From contig OY282378.1 in assembly GCA_958295835.1 (NCBI GenBank), forward strand, positions 1,133,001 to 1,197,000: 64,000 bases of DNA, given 5' to 3'. Under the pieces are notes generated by a model that saw nothing but the letters and a program-made list of their open reading frames with translations, was not told the DNA's origin and did no database searches. How positions within the stretch are numbered: the stretch's first letter is position 1; the number at the start of each line of letters is the position of its first letter. The translations under genes were made by a program, and so were the position numbers. This document shows positions 45,010 to 53,823 of this stretch, one piece after another. Source of the DNA: an uncultured Gammaproteobacteria bacterium (GTDB taxonomy: Bacteria > Pseudomonadota > Gammaproteobacteria > HK1).

Positions 45010-46293
45010 ATGGAACAGCAGATCCATTCGGACACCGCGTTGCGCGAGAAGGCACGGACCTTCCTGCCCGGGGGGAGCTTCGGAAACGCCGACGCCGACC
45101 TCGTGATCGTCGAAGGCTCCGGCGGCCGGGTGCGCGACGTGGCGGGCAAGGAGTACGTCGACTTCCTGCTCGGCTCCGGTCCGATGCTCATCGGTCACCG
45201 GCATCCGGAGGTGATCGCGGCGGTGCGCAGGCAGCTCGAGCACGGCACCACCTTCTTCGCGAACAGCGCTCCCGGCATCCTGCTTGCCGAAGCGATCTGC
45301 GAAGCGATGCCATGTGCGGAGAAGGTGCGCTTCACGAGCAGCGGCTCGGAGGCCACGCTCTACGCGATGCGGGCGATGCGCGCGTTCCGCAAGCGTCCGA
45401 AGATCCTCAAGTTCGAGGGCGGCTACCACGGCATGAACGACTACGCCCTGATGAGTCTCGCGCCCCGGCGGCGCAGCAACGGCACCGAGCCGATCCCGGA
45501 CTCCCCCGGGATTCCGGAGGCGATCAGGGACCAGATGCTGGTCGCGCCCTACAACGATCTGGACGCGGTGACCGCGATCGTCGAGGAGCACCACGACTCG
45601 CTCGCCGGGGTGATCGTCGAAGCGTTCCAGCGCGTGATCCCGCCGCGGCCCGGGTTTCTCGAAGGGCTTCGGGCCCTGACCGAGCGCCACGACCTTCCAC
45701 TGGCGTTCGACGAGGTCGTCACCGGCTTCCGGTTCGCCTACGGAGGGGCACAGGAGTTCTACGGAGTGGTGCCGGATCTGTGCACCGTCGGCAAGGTCGT
45801 CGGCGGCGGATTTCCCCTCGCGGGTCTGGCCGGCCGGGAGGAGATCATGGCGCAGTTCGATCGCGACGCGGCGGGCGAGGACGGCTTCCTGACGCAGATA
45901 GGAACCTTGAGCGGCAATCCGGTCGCGGCCACCGCGGGCCTCGCGACGCTCGGGGTTTTGCGCGAGGGCGACGCCTATGCGCGGCTGTTCGACAACGGCC
46001 GCCAGCTCATGGACGGGCTCGCGAACGCGATGCGCAACGCCGGCGTCGAGGCGCGGATCTGCGGCGAGCCCTGCCTGTTCGACATCGTGTTCACCGGACA
46101 GCCGATCGTCGATTACTGGTCGGTGGAAAGCGGGGACAAGGCCAAGGCCGCGCGCTTCAACAAGGTGCTGCTGGAGCATGGCGTGATCAAGGGCGGCGCC
46201 AAATTCTATGTGTCCGTTGCCCATACGCAGGACGACATCGACCACACCATCGGTGCGTTCGAGGCGGCAGCGGCCGAGATCGCCAGGCATTGA
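45010..46293 (+). CDS. Class III aminotransferase, glutamate-1-semialdehyde aminomutase-like
   Basis: The 427-residue PLP enzyme starts after CAGGAGAAC. It has P-G-G-S-F-G-N, F-T-S-S-G-S-E-A-T-L-Y-A-M-R, F-E-G-G-Y-H-G and F-D-E-V-V-T-G-F-R. The PLP lysine lies in C-T-V-G-K-V-V-G-G-G-F-P-L-A-G. The fold resembles HemL, but such proteins outside heme operons usually act on other amines. An intergenic hairpin repeat follows its stop. Confidence 0.87.
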   Translation: MEQQIHSDTALREKARTFLPGGSFGNADADLVIVEGSGGRVRDVAGKEYVDFLLGSGPMLIGHRHPEVIAAVRRQLEHGTTFFANSAPGILLAEAICEAMPCAEKVRFTSSGSEATLYAMRAMRAFRKRPKILKFEGGYHGMNDYALMSLAPRRRSNGTEPIPDSPGIPEAIRDQMLVAPYNDLDAVTAIVEEHHDSLAGVIVEAFQRVIPPRPGFLEGLRALTERHDLPLAFDEVVTGFRFAYGGAQEFYGVVPDLCTVGKVVGGGFPLAGLAGREEIMAQFDRDAAGEDGFLTQIGTLSGNPVAATAGLATLGVLREGDAYARLFDNGRQLMDGLANAMRNAGVEARICGEPCLFDIVFTGQPIVDYWSVESGDKAKAARFNKVLLEHGVIKGGAKFYVSVAHTQDDIDHTIGAFEAAAAEIARH

Positions 46294-46304
46294 GCCGGCG
46301 AGCG

Positions 46305-46400
46305 GCGACCGCTGGGGCGGTCGCTTGGCGATTCCGCTATGCGGAATCGCGGGTGCCCCAGCTAGAGCTGGGGACGGGCGAGGAACAGTCTTGTTTCATA
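46305..46400 (+). repeat. Dispersed intergenic hairpin repeat, copy B (best preserved)
   Basis: Three consecutive hairpins are perfect or nearly so: GCGACCGC-TGGG-GCGGTCGC, GCGATTCCGC-TAT-GCGGAATCGC and GCCCCAGCT-AG-AGCTGGGG. A conserved tail GCGAGGAACAGTCTTGTTTC follows. It starts 12 nt after the aminotransferase stop. Confidence 0.8.
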
Positions 46401-46513
46401 CGAGGCCATACCCGGCGTCGGTGACCGCGGCGTTGAACGATGGAACGAATGCCGGGGACCCGCCGTTCGGCTCGGGACGGAGTCCGGGTCGCGGTTCGGC
46501 GGAGGCGCCGCTC

Positions 46514-47068
46514 GTGAGCGAAATCGAGCCTGCGCCGGATCGGGGTCCGGATACTGCCGCGTTGCGGCGAGCCCTCGGCTGCTTCGTCACCGGAGTGACC
46601 GTCGTGACCGCCCGCGACGCCGGCGGCGCGCCGCACGGTTTCACCGCGAACTCGTTCACCTCGGTCTCGCTCGATCCGCCGCTCGTGCTCGTCTGCGTCG
46701 GACGGGAGGTGGAGGGCCTGGAGGTCTACCGCGAATGCGAGGGGTTCGCGGTCAACATGCTTGCGGATTCGCAGCGGACCATCTCCGAGACGTTCGCGGC
46801 GGACCTCCCGGATCGGTTCGCCGGTGTGCGCTGGCGGGAGGGCAAGTACGGTTCGCCGATCCTCGACGGCTGCATCGCCTGCCTGGAGTGTGCCCCCTGG
46901 CAGCGGATCGAGGCCGGTGACCATCTGATCCTCATCGGGCGGGTGCTCACGTTCGAACGTTCGCCGGACCGCCCCCTCGTGTTCTGCCACGGGCGCTACG
47001 TGAGTCTGTCCGGCGAGCGCGCCGGCATCGTGCGCGACGACGCACGCGCGGTTCGTCCGGCGCCGTAG
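46514..47068 (+). CDS. Flavin reductase-like FMN-binding protein
   Basis: The 184-residue protein has the flavin-reductase split-barrel blocks F-V-T-G-V-T-V-V-T-A, H-G-F-T-A-N-S-F-T-S-V-S-L-D-P-P-L-V-L-V-C and H-L-I-L-I-G-R-V. It reduces FMN with NAD(P)H for partner monooxygenases. The GTG start at 46514 follows a GGAGG; earlier in-frame ATGs lie in the repeat and the previous gene. A possible partner, the LLM monooxygenase at 13497, is distant. Confidence 0.85.
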   Translation: MSEIEPAPDRGPDTAALRRALGCFVTGVTVVTARDAGGAPHGFTANSFTSVSLDPPLVLVCVGREVEGLEVYRECEGFAVNMLADSQRTISETFAADLPDRFAGVRWREGKYGSPILDGCIACLECAPWQRIEAGDHLILIGRVLTFERSPDRPLVFCHGRYVSLSGERAGIVRDDARAVRPAP

Positions 47069-47121
47069 TCCGCGTGCGCCCGCAGGCCGCCGGCGGGGCG
47101 CGCGGGCCGGAGAGCGCGCCG

Positions 47122-47478
47122 ATGGGCGACGACGATCCGGAGATCACGTGTGCCGACGCCGCGCGGCTCGTCATGGGCTGGACGGCGGCCGATATTCCCT
47201 GGGCCTACGACGGGGTCGTGCCGTTATGGCATACCGCGGACGGCGATCCGGTCATGACCGTGTTTTCGTGGCGGCCCGACCGCAACGACACCCAGAACAT
47301 GCAGGTGCTCGACCGGATGCTCGATCTGGGGTTCGAGCTCACCCTGACCGCGCGTGGCGGTCGGTCGGTCGTACAGTTCAGGCACGGATCGGGGCCGCCG
47401 ACGCGCAGCGAGGATCGGGATCGGAGGATTGCGCTGCTGCGCGCGGCGCTCGCCGCAGCGAGGAGTGCCGCCGGATAA
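47122..47478 (+). CDS. Conserved small protein of unknown function (possible phage ABA-sandwich domain)
   Basis: A GGAGAG site precedes the ATG at 47122, giving 118 residues. The segment T-C-A-D-A-A-R-L-V-M-G-W, then D-T-Q-N-M-Q-V-L-D-R-M-L-D-L-G-F-E-L-T-L resembles the phage ABA sandwich (BC1872-like) layout, but the match is from memory and weak. It follows the flavin reductase closely (53 nt). Confidence 0.5.
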   Translation: MGDDDPEITCADAARLVMGWTAADIPWAYDGVVPLWHTADGDPVMTVFSWRPDRNDTQNMQVLDRMLDLGFELTLTARGGRSVVQFRHGSGPPTRSEDRDRRIALLRAALAAARSAAG

Positions 47479-47829
47479 CGCCGGGTGGCGTCCGCACCGG
47501 CTGTCGGTATCGGCTCGCGTCGCACGACACGGTCCGGCCGGTCAATGAGACGGAGATCATCGCGGCTGGCGAGAGCTCCGGCAGGCACGGGCAGGGTCTA
47601 TCCGCGTCCGGTGGGCCGGTCGTCCATCTTGCGGGCGAGACGCCCGCATTCCCGTGGTCATGGTATCGGATGTTCTCGCCTGAGCACGGATGGGTACGAT
47701 TGGAAACCATATATTCCTTGTATTTTCAGTCTGTTATCCTTCATGTCCGTTCCGGTTGCCCGTGGTTGACAGCCGGTTGAGTACGGTTGCATACTGCCCC
47801 TGTGTGTGGGGAACAATGAGGGTAATGCA
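47479..47829. other. Region upstream of the integrase
   Basis: No gene is evident. It contains a perfect palindrome (47631-47647) and then AT-rich sequence from about 47690. A stretch at 47714-47736 resembles one at the end of the integrase gene (49042-49064; 17 of 23 bases alike). It is the likely left boundary of an integrated element. Confidence 0.45.
47631..47647. repeat. GCGGGCG-nnn-CGCCCGC palindrome
   Basis: GCGGGCG-AGA-CGCCCGC is a perfect 7-bp inverted repeat. A longer relative, ATGCGGGCG-GGA-CGCCCGCAT, is at 61655-61675. Both lie in intergenic DNA. Confidence 0.6.
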
Positions 47830-49065
47830 ATGGCCGGAAAGCTCACCGCCGCCTTCGTCAAGAGCGCCCGCCACAGCGGGCGCACCCGGCGGCCCGAGAA
47901 GCACTACGACGTGCACGGGCTGTTCCTCCAGGTCATGCCGAGCGGGTCCAAGCAGTTCGTCCAGCGCCTCGTCGTCGCCGGCAAGCGCAGCGATTACGGG
48001 CTCGGAGGATACCCCATCATCAGCCTCGCCGAGGCTCGGGAGGCGGCCTGGGAGAACCGGCGCGCGGCACGCCGGGGCGAGGTCCCGGAGGTCGAGGCCC
48101 GCCGCCGGGTGACCGTCGCCCGTCGCGCCGGCGAGGCGCTGCCCGTCGCGGGGGGGCCGCGGGGGCCGACCTTCGCCGCCGCCTTCGAGCAGGTGCTCGC
48201 CACGCGCGCGCCGAGCTGGAAGGAGAGCGTGCGGGCGAGCTCCGTGCGCTCCTGGCGCCAGCACCTGCGCGACTATCTGGGCGCCATCGCCGAGCGCCCC
48301 GTCGCGGACCTGTCGAGTGCGCACGTTCAAGCAGTCGTGACGCCGCTCTGGGCCACGAAGCACAAGACGGCACAGAAGCTGCTGCGCCGCATCGGGAACG
48401 TCATGCAGTGGGCGATCACCCAGGGGCTGCGCACCGACGATCCGGTGCCGGCGGTGGCCCGCACGCTCCCCAAGGTGAAGGCAGCGCCGAACCACTACCG
48501 GGCCCTTCCCCACGGCGAGGTTGCGGGCGTGCTCGCACGGGTGCGGGCGAGCGGCGCCCGGCGGGCGGTGCGGCTGGCGTTCGAGCTGATGGTGTTGACG
48601 GGGGTGCGTTCGGGCGAGGCGCGGCTGGCCCGGTGGGAGGAGGTCGATTTCGAGGGGCGGACCTGGACGATCCCGGCCCGGCGGATGAAGTACACGGAGC
48701 GGGGCGATCACCGGGTGCCGCTGTCGGCGCGGGCACTGGCCGTCTTGCGCGAGGCCGGGGGCGGTGGGGAGGGTCTGGTGTTCCGGGCGTCGCGCGGGGG
48801 AGCGCTCCCGGACGACGCCTTCCGGGAGCTGCTGCGCCCGCTCGGGGTGCAAGCCACTCCGCACGGGTTCCGGTCGTCGTTTCGCGACTGGTGCGCCGAG
48901 AGCGGGCACCCGAGGGAGTTGGCGGAGGCGGCGTTGGCGCACGCGGTCGGCGACAAGGTGGAGGCGGCCTACGCGCGCAGCGACCTGTATGAGCGTCGGC
49001 GCGGGGTGATGGAGGCGTGGGCCAAGGCAACCGCATATAAATCTCCTGTATTATCAATATGTTAG
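47830..49065 (+). CDS. Tyrosine recombinase/integrase (P4-like)
   Basis: The 411-residue protein has an N-terminal arm-binding domain (D-V-H-G-L-F-L-Q-V-M-P-S-G-S-K-Q-F-V-Q-R) and a core-binding domain at about residues 115-210. The catalytic domain has Arg in L-T-G-V-R-S-G-E, H-G-F-R and Tyr near S-D-L-Y-E-R-R. It integrates or excises a genomic island. The start at 47830 gives the normal N-terminus; an ATG 8 codons upstream exists. A decayed accessory region with an AlpA-like gene follows. Confidence 0.9.
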   Translation: MAGKLTAAFVKSARHSGRTRRPEKHYDVHGLFLQVMPSGSKQFVQRLVVAGKRSDYGLGGYPIISLAEAREAAWENRRAARRGEVPEVEARRRVTVARRAGEALPVAGGPRGPTFAAAFEQVLATRAPSWKESVRASSVRSWRQHLRDYLGAIAERPVADLSSAHVQAVVTPLWATKHKTAQKLLRRIGNVMQWAITQGLRTDDPVPAVARTLPKVKAAPNHYRALPHGEVAGVLARVRASGARRAVRLAFELMVLTGVRSGEARLARWEEVDFEGRTWTIPARRMKYTERGDHRVPLSARALAVLREAGGGGEGLVFRASRGGALPDDAFRELLRPLGVQATPHGFRSSFRDWCAESGHPRELAEAALAHAVGDKVEAAYARSDLYERRRGVMEAWAKATAYKSPVLSIC

Positions 49066-49116
49066 AGGGGTCACCAAAATTCGGGGCAATTCGACAACAG
49101 CGATACCGATTGATGT

Positions 49117-50043
49117 ATGGGGCTTGTCCTTGCCAATTCGCAGATTTTCATATCGAAAAAGTGGCTTAATCCGGCTTACGGATCCGCGTCATTTTCATCG
49201 GAAAATCATCGTCTGAATCACAGTCAAGGAATTTTGAGTGATCTGGCCCTGAGGCGTGGGCCGAGTCTCTCGGGAGCGGATGATGTGGTACCCGCCGAGC
49301 CACCACGAACGTGCCGAGCAATTGAAGTGGGGCCTAAGGAAGCCCGCGATGAGGAAGACCGCCTGCGCCGCATGGGCCGGCACCGGCAGAACAGGGGGAC
49401 GCCCTTGGAGGGCTTCCGACACACCGAGGTCCACTATTCGGGCTTTGACCCGGTGGAAGTCTCCCGTGTCATGCTCGATTCCATCGGCGGCAAGGATGCG
49501 CTGAGCGTCACGGAGGCGGGGACCCGAGGGCGCCCACGGAAGACCAACTACAACAAGTTCATCGTGATGATGATGAACTTGTTGATGCCGCCCTGGGCGG
49601 AGCCGAAGAACAGGGCACAAGCTAGGCGTCGCCGGGAGATGGCCGCGGCGCCCGTGCCCATGACGCCGCGCATCGTGCCCCCCGACGTCAGGCGGCGGCC
49701 CACGCGTGAGGAGTTGGTGGCGGGGTTGTGGGTGGTGTGGCCGGTGCCGAAGGAGGCGGCGCCGAAGCGGGTGCACGCGGCAGAGGTCGTCACCATCGCA
49801 CTGGCCGAAGCGGGATGCATCCGTGAGCCGCTCAACGAGGCGGATTTCACCCGTGCGCGCAAAGGCGTCGAGGAAGTCTACAGGCGCTGGTACGACAATG
49901 CTTGGCTGAGGTCCCCGGACGCGGAGATTCAGGCGTTGCGCAGGTGGGTCGCTTCGATGGTCCGGGCGCAGCGGCCCGAGGACATCTACGGGCGCTTGCA
50001 GAGGTGGGCTCCTGCTTCGCTGCTTCGGGGGCGGCAGCCCTGA
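49117..50043 (+). CDS. Hypothetical protein downstream of the integrase
   Basis: An open frame of 308 codons with no recognised domain. The first ~90 residues look non-coding, so a later start is likely. From about residue 95 (G-F-R-H-T-E-V-H-Y-S-G-F-D-P-V-E-V-S) to the end (R-R-W-V-A-S-M-V-R-A-Q-R-P-E-D-I-Y) it looks like real protein, rich in Arg. It ends just before the IS21 insertion. Confidence 0.4.
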   Translation: MGLVLANSQIFISKKWLNPAYGSASFSSENHRLNHSQGILSDLALRRGPSLSGADDVVPAEPPRTCRAIEVGPKEARDEEDRLRRMGRHRQNRGTPLEGFRHTEVHYSGFDPVEVSRVMLDSIGGKDALSVTEAGTRGRPRKTNYNKFIVMMMNLLMPPWAEPKNRAQARRRREMAAAPVPMTPRIVPPDVRRRPTREELVAGLWVVWPVPKEAAPKRVHAAEVVTIALAEAGCIREPLNEADFTRARKGVEEVYRRWYDNAWLRSPDAEIQALRRWVASMVRAQRPEDIYGRLQRWAPASLLRGRQP

Positions 50044-50115
50044 GTGGCGGATTTTTGTGGATTTTTGACTCGCCATCATCTCCCAGGTACTCAACACTCC
50101 GGGCCTGTGGTGCGT

Positions 50116-50230
50116 ATTCCGGTCCAAGCCGATCACCGATTCCGGTGCAACCCGATCACCGATTCCGGCGCAAGCCGATCACTGATTCCGGTCGAACCCG
50201 ATCACCGATTCCGGTCCCAAGCCGATCACT
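50116..50230 (+). repeat. IS21 left-end 23-bp tandem repeats
   Basis: Five copies of ATTCCGG(nnn)AA(n)CCGATCACCG start at 50116, 50139, 50162, 50185 and 50208, spaced exactly 23 bp. Three inverted copies occur at the right end (52755-52822) with 22-24 bp spacing. Such repeats are transposase-binding sites in the IS21 family. Confidence 0.85.
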
Positions 50231-50450
50231 TTTCGGCGCTGACCGGAATCGTGCGATTCGTCCGATGTGAAGGAGTCCACGACGCGGGATATCCCCTTGC
50301 GATGACATCTTCTCGCCTTTTCCAGCGAGGGGACGTCAATGGCATTCAGGAGGTTATCCATGCGCAAGATTCACAGCACCGTGCGGTTGTTCTTCGAGGC
50401 CGGGCTGTCGATTCGGGCCATCGCCCGCACCCTGCGGGTCTCGCCGGAGG

Positions 50451-50468
50451 TCCCCGCGAAAGCGGGGA
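50451..50468 (+). repeat. Short palindrome inside istA (TCCCCGC-GAAA-GCGGGGA)
   Basis: Seven-base arms flank a GAAA loop. It replaces the usual S-T-V of R-V-S-P-S-T-V-G-D-Y with a longer stretch E-V-P-A-K-A-G-M and keeps the frame. It belongs to the common class of C3-5GC/GCG3-5 palindromes. Confidence 0.7.
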
Positions 50469-50932
50469 TGGGCGATTACATCCGCCGTGCCCAGGTGGCG
50501 GGGCTGAGCTGGCCGTTGCCCGAGGGGCTTGACGAGCGGGCGCTCGAAGCACGGCTGTTCCCTGGCGCCGGCCCAGCGTGCGATGCCGGATTGGGCGCAC
50601 GTTCACGCCGAGTTGCGGCGCAAGGGGGTCACCCTGTCGCTGCTGTGGCAGGAGTACAAGGGCGAGCATCCCGAGGGGCTTCAGTACAGCCAGTTCTGCG
50701 AGCGCTACCGCGCCTTCCGCCAAGGCGTTGATGTGGTCATGCGCCACAACCACCGCGCCGGCGAGAAGCTGTTCGTCGACTACGCCGGGCACACGGTGCC
50801 CATCGTGGACCGAGAGAGCGGGGCGCGGCGCGAGGCGCAGGTGTTCGTCGCGGTGCTCGGGGCGTCGAGCTACATCCCCGCGGACGCGGGGACCACCTGG
50901 GCGCAGACGCTGCCTGACTGGTGCGCCTCCCA

Positions 50933-50955
50933 CCCCCGATGGAGGCATTCGGGGG
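50933..50955 (+). repeat. Short palindrome inside istA (CCCCCGA-N9-TCGGGGG), first copy
   Basis: The arms CCCCCGA and TCGGGGG have a 9-nt loop, and GCAGG follows the right arm. It adds about eight codons (P-R-W-R-H-S-G-A) between W-C-A-S-H and the following R-T-L-R-F without shifting the frame. Confidence 0.7.
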
Positions 50956-51154
50956 CAGGCCCGCGCACGCTGCGGTTTCTCGGCGGGGTCCCCGAGTGCG
51001 TGGTCCCGGACAATCTGCGCTCGGCGGTGAGCCGGGCGCATCGCTACGAACCCGACCTCAACCCCACCTACGCCGACCTCGCCGAGCACTACGGCTTCGT
51101 CGTCATACCGGCGCGGGTGCGCCGCCCCCGCGACAAGGCCAAGGTCGAGGCCTG

Positions 51155-51177
51155 CCCCCGAATGGGGGAATCGGGGG
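51155..51177 (+). repeat. Short palindrome inside istA (CCCCCGA-N9-TCGGGGG), second copy
   Basis: Same arms and 9-nt loop length as the copy at 50933; CCTG precedes the left arm. It adds about eight codons (C-P-R-M-G-E-S-G) between K-V-E-A and V-Q-L-V-E-R-W in frame. Confidence 0.7.
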
Positions 51178-51964
51178 TCGCCGTCCAGCTCGTCGAGCGC
51201 TGGATTCTCGCCGCGCTACGCCACCGCACCTTCTTCTCGCTGGCCGAACTCAACCGCGCCATCGCCGAACTGCTCGCACGGCTCAACGAGCGCCCCTTCC
51301 ACAAGCTCCCGGGCTCACGGCGCAGCGCCTTCGAGTCCACCGACCGCCCGGCGTTGCGCCCGCTGCCCGCCGAGCCCTACGTCTTCGCCCAGTGGAAGAA
51401 GGTCCGCGTGCACCTCGACTACCACGTCGAACTCGACCGCCACTACTACTCCGTCCCCCCACCCCTTGGTCGGGCGCCAACTCCTCGCCCGATACACCGC
51501 CCACACCATCGAACTCCTCGACCGCGGACAGCGCGTCGCCTCACACCGGCGCTCCCACCAGCCCGGGCGCCATACCACCGTCCCCGAGCACATGCCCGAG
51601 TCACACCGGCGCTTCGCCCAACAGTACTCCCCCGAGCGCTTCTCGCGATGGGCCGAGTCCATCGGGCCGGCCACCGCCGCGCTCATCGCCGATATCCTCC
51701 ACGCCCGCCGACACCCCGAGCACAGCTACCGCTCATGCCTCGGCATCCTGCGACTGGCCAAGACCTACTCCAACCCCCGACTCGAAGCCGCCGCTCAGCG
51801 CGCCCTCACCCTCGGCACCCGCTCGGTTCGCTCCATCGAGTCCATCCTCAAGCACCGTCTCGACGAGCGCGCGCTCAACGAGGCACACGAACGCCCGCTG
51901 CCCGCCGACCACGACAACATCCGCGGGCCGTCCTACTTCCACTGAGCCACAGGAGACCTCACCG

Positions 51965-52726
51965 ATGTTGACCCACCCGACCATCGACAAGCTCCACCAA
52001 CTGCGCTGCGCCGCCATGGCCGCGGCCCTGGCCGAACAACTCCACTCCCCCCAGTACGAGGCGCTCTCGTTCGAAGAACGCCTCGGCATGCTCGCCGACC
52101 GCGAACTCACCCTGCGCGACGACCGCCGCATGACCAGCCGACTGCGACGCGCCAAGCTGCGACACCCCAACGCCTGCATCGAGGACATCGACTTCCGACA
52201 CCCCCGGCGCCTCGACAAAGCCCTCATCCGCTCCCTCGCCTCCGCACGGTGGCTGCGCGAACGCCTCAACATCCTCATCACCGGACCCACCGGCGTCGGC
52301 AAGTCCTGGCTCGCCTGTGCCCTCGCCCACCACGCCTGCCGCGACGGCTTCTCCGTGCTGTACCTGCGCACCCCCAGACTCCTCCACGACCTCGCCATCG
52401 CTCGCGGCGACGGCCGCTACACCAAGCTCCTCGCCGCCTTCGCCAAAACCGACCTCCTCGTCCTCGACGACTTCGGACTCGCCAAGCTCAACGCCGAGAA
52501 CCGCCGCGACCTCCTCGAACTCCTCGAAGACCGCTACGCCTCTCGCTCCACCCTCGTCACCAGCCAGCTTCCCCTGGCTCAATGGCATGAACTGCTCGGC
52601 GACCCTACCCTCGCCGACGCCATCCTCGACCGCCTCGTCCACAACGCCTACAAGCTCGAACTCAACGGAGGCTCCATGCGAAAACACCACGCCGGGTTGA
52701 CCCAACCCGATCACTGCACGGCATAA
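51965..52726 (+). CDS. istB: IS21 helper ATPase IstB
   Basis: This 253-residue DnaA-like AAA+ protein has Walker [12 protein letters not shown] and Walker [19 protein letters not shown] and L-P-L-A-Q-W-H-E follow, as is standard for IstB. It follows istA after 19 nt and appears intact. Confidence 0.95.
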   Translation: MLTHPTIDKLHQLRCAAMAAALAEQLHSPQYEALSFEERLGMLADRELTLRDDRRMTSRLRRAKLRHPNACIEDIDFRHPRRLDKALIRSLASARWLRERLNILITGPTGVGKSWLACALAHHACRDGFSVLYLRTPRLLHDLAIARGDGRYTKLLAAFAKTDLLVLDDFGLAKLNAENRRDLLELLEDRYASRSTLVTSQLPLAQWHELLGDPTLADAILDRLVHNAYKLELNGGSMRKHHAGLTQPDHCTA

Positions 52727-52858
52727 TCATCGCCCCGCGTCGCTTCGCTCCGACTGGTGATCGGCTTGACCGGATTCGGTGATCGGCTTCAACCCGGAAT
52801 CGGTGATCGACTTCACCGGAATGCGCAGGCCTGTGGCTTCTCGACACGGGACCGGACA

Positions 52859-53110
52859 ATGGCCTCTCCAGCACCCGCAACATCCCGCCTGCCGTCTGAC
52901 GTCGACCGGCTCCTGTCCGTCAAGGAGGTCGCGCGCTGGCTGGACGTGGCTCCGAGCACGGTCCGGCGCTATGTCGCATCGGGCGATCTGCCCAGACCCA
53001 TCGTTCTCGGTGGCTCCGGCGGGCATGCGCAGACGCACCGCTGGCGCCAGTCCGCCATTGAGGGGGTCGTCGACGCTCTTGAACGCGGCCACGACGGCTC
53101 GGAGTCGTGA
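52859..53110 (+). CDS. AlpA/MerR-like helix-turn-helix regulator
   Basis: The 83-residue protein contains L-L-S-V-K-E-V-A-R-W-L-D-V-A-P-S-T-V-R-R-Y-V, an excisionase-type winged helix, followed by a short basic wing. Such proteins regulate or assist integrases of the type encoded at 47830. The two were probably neighbours before the IS21 insertion. The start at 52859 lies outside the IS. Confidence 0.75.
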   Translation: MASPAPATSRLPSDVDRLLSVKEVARWLDVAPSTVRRYVASGDLPRPIVLGGSGGHAQTHRWRQSAIEGVVDALERGHDGSES

Positions 53111-53182
53111 GCGGGGTCGAGTGCCGGCCATCGGCGCGGCGCTCGGCCTCACGCCACTCCCGCGGGCCGGCATCTTCAGAAG

Positions 53183-53336
53183 TGGAGTTGACCCGATTTC
53201 GTGGACACCTGACCCTTTGGGGAGGAGGTATCCACTATGCCGAAATCGAGACCGCCGTACCCGCCGACCTTCCGGCGCCAGATGGTCGAGTTGGCTCGCA
53301 CCGGACGGACACCGGAGGAATTAGCTCGTGAATGGC
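53183..53336 (+). mobile_element. IS3-family left-end remnant with truncated orfA
   Basis: A terminal-repeat-like stretch starts TGGAGTTGACCCGATTTCGT. A GGAGGAGG site precedes ATG 53237, which opens M-P-K-S-R-P-P-Y-P-P-T-F-R-R-Q-M-V-E-L-A, an IS3 OrfA. After A-R-E-W-R the similarity ends near 53336. The remainder is missing. Confidence 0.75.
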
Positions 53337-53383
53337 GGTTGTTGTCCGTAAGACTCCGAATGTATCTCATTCTATTTCAGTGA

Positions 53384-53676
53384 GTTACGACACCCATCGG
53401 ATCTCGTTGGGACTTGGGTTGGTCCTGTCGCGCAAGCCGGCCTCGGTCATGTCGGAGACCTCGATCCGGTCCACGCCGGGCTCGAAGCCCATGACCCGGT
53501 TGAGGCCGTCCGCGTGGATGAAGATGTCCGCCCTGCCTTGGCCAAGAAGGTGCCACTTTCGGCACTGCCTGCCAGCCGGTCGTTGCCGTCGCCGCCATAC
53601 AGCGAATCGTTCCCCGTGCCGCCGGAGAGGAAGTCGTGGCCATCCCCGCCACCGAGGGGGCCGTTTCCGGCCTCGC
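53384..53676 (-). pseudogene. RTX (hemolysin-type calcium-binding) gene fragment
   Basis: On the minus strand the frame has G-G-G-D-G-H-D-F-L-S-G-G-T-G-N-D-S-L-Y-G and further G-G-x-G-N-D repeats, the calcium-binding nonapeptides of secreted RTX proteins. A frameshift near 53550 follows. Then comes the usual C-terminal part A-D-I-F-I-H-A-D-G and F-E-P-G-V-D-R-I-E-V-S-D with a stop at 53384. The 5' side is cut by the IS481-like fragment. Only the C-terminal end of a once larger secreted protein remains. Confidence 0.75.
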
Positions 53677-53823
53677 AGTCTTGTCCAACGAGAGATGAGC
53701 CTGAAGGGAGAGGGGTGAATCCAACGAGAAGTGAGTCTGTAGCGCGGGGTCCGGGAGCATCGGAGGATGATCGTGACGCTACAGACCGAACGGGTTCAGA
53801 CCCTGGACCCGGTGCCTGCCTTC
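53677..53823 (+). mobile_element. Truncated left end of the IS481-like element
   Basis: From AGTCTTGTCCAACGAGAGAT onward this matches the left end of the complete element at 54421, including the transposase start M-I-V-T-L-Q-T-E-R-V. It is slightly diverged and stops matching at about 53823. Confidence 0.8.

Larger units (their letters stand above)
50360..51945 (+). pseudogene. istA: istA transposase, two single-base frameshifts
   Basis: The start M-R-K-I-H-S-T-V-R-L-F-F-E-A-G follows an AGGAGG site. The protein is spread over three frames. An extra G near 50564 separates E-A-R-L-F-P from [10 protein letters not shown]. An extra C in a C6 run at 51455-51460 separates H-Y-Y-S-V-P from [19 protein letters not shown] and V-P-D-N-L-R are the first catalytic regions of the DDE domain. 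Three short palindromic insertions also lie in the gene without changing the frame. The enzyme is probably inactive. Confidence 0.85.
50111..52827 (+). mobile_element. IS21-family insertion sequence
   Basis: The 2717-bp element has ends TGCG(T/C)ATTCCGGT in inverted orientation, beginning TG and ending CA. It is flanked by the direct repeat GGCCTGTGG (50102-50110 and 52828-52836). Multiple subterminal repeats mark both ends. It carries istA (broken) and istB (intact), and sits between the hypothetical gene and the AlpA-like gene. Confidence 0.85.

Noticed and set aside
50116..50230. A CRISPR-like array, because of regularly spaced repeats.
   Set aside because: The 23-bp units abut one another with no unique spacers and lie at an IS21 end with inverted counterparts at the other end.
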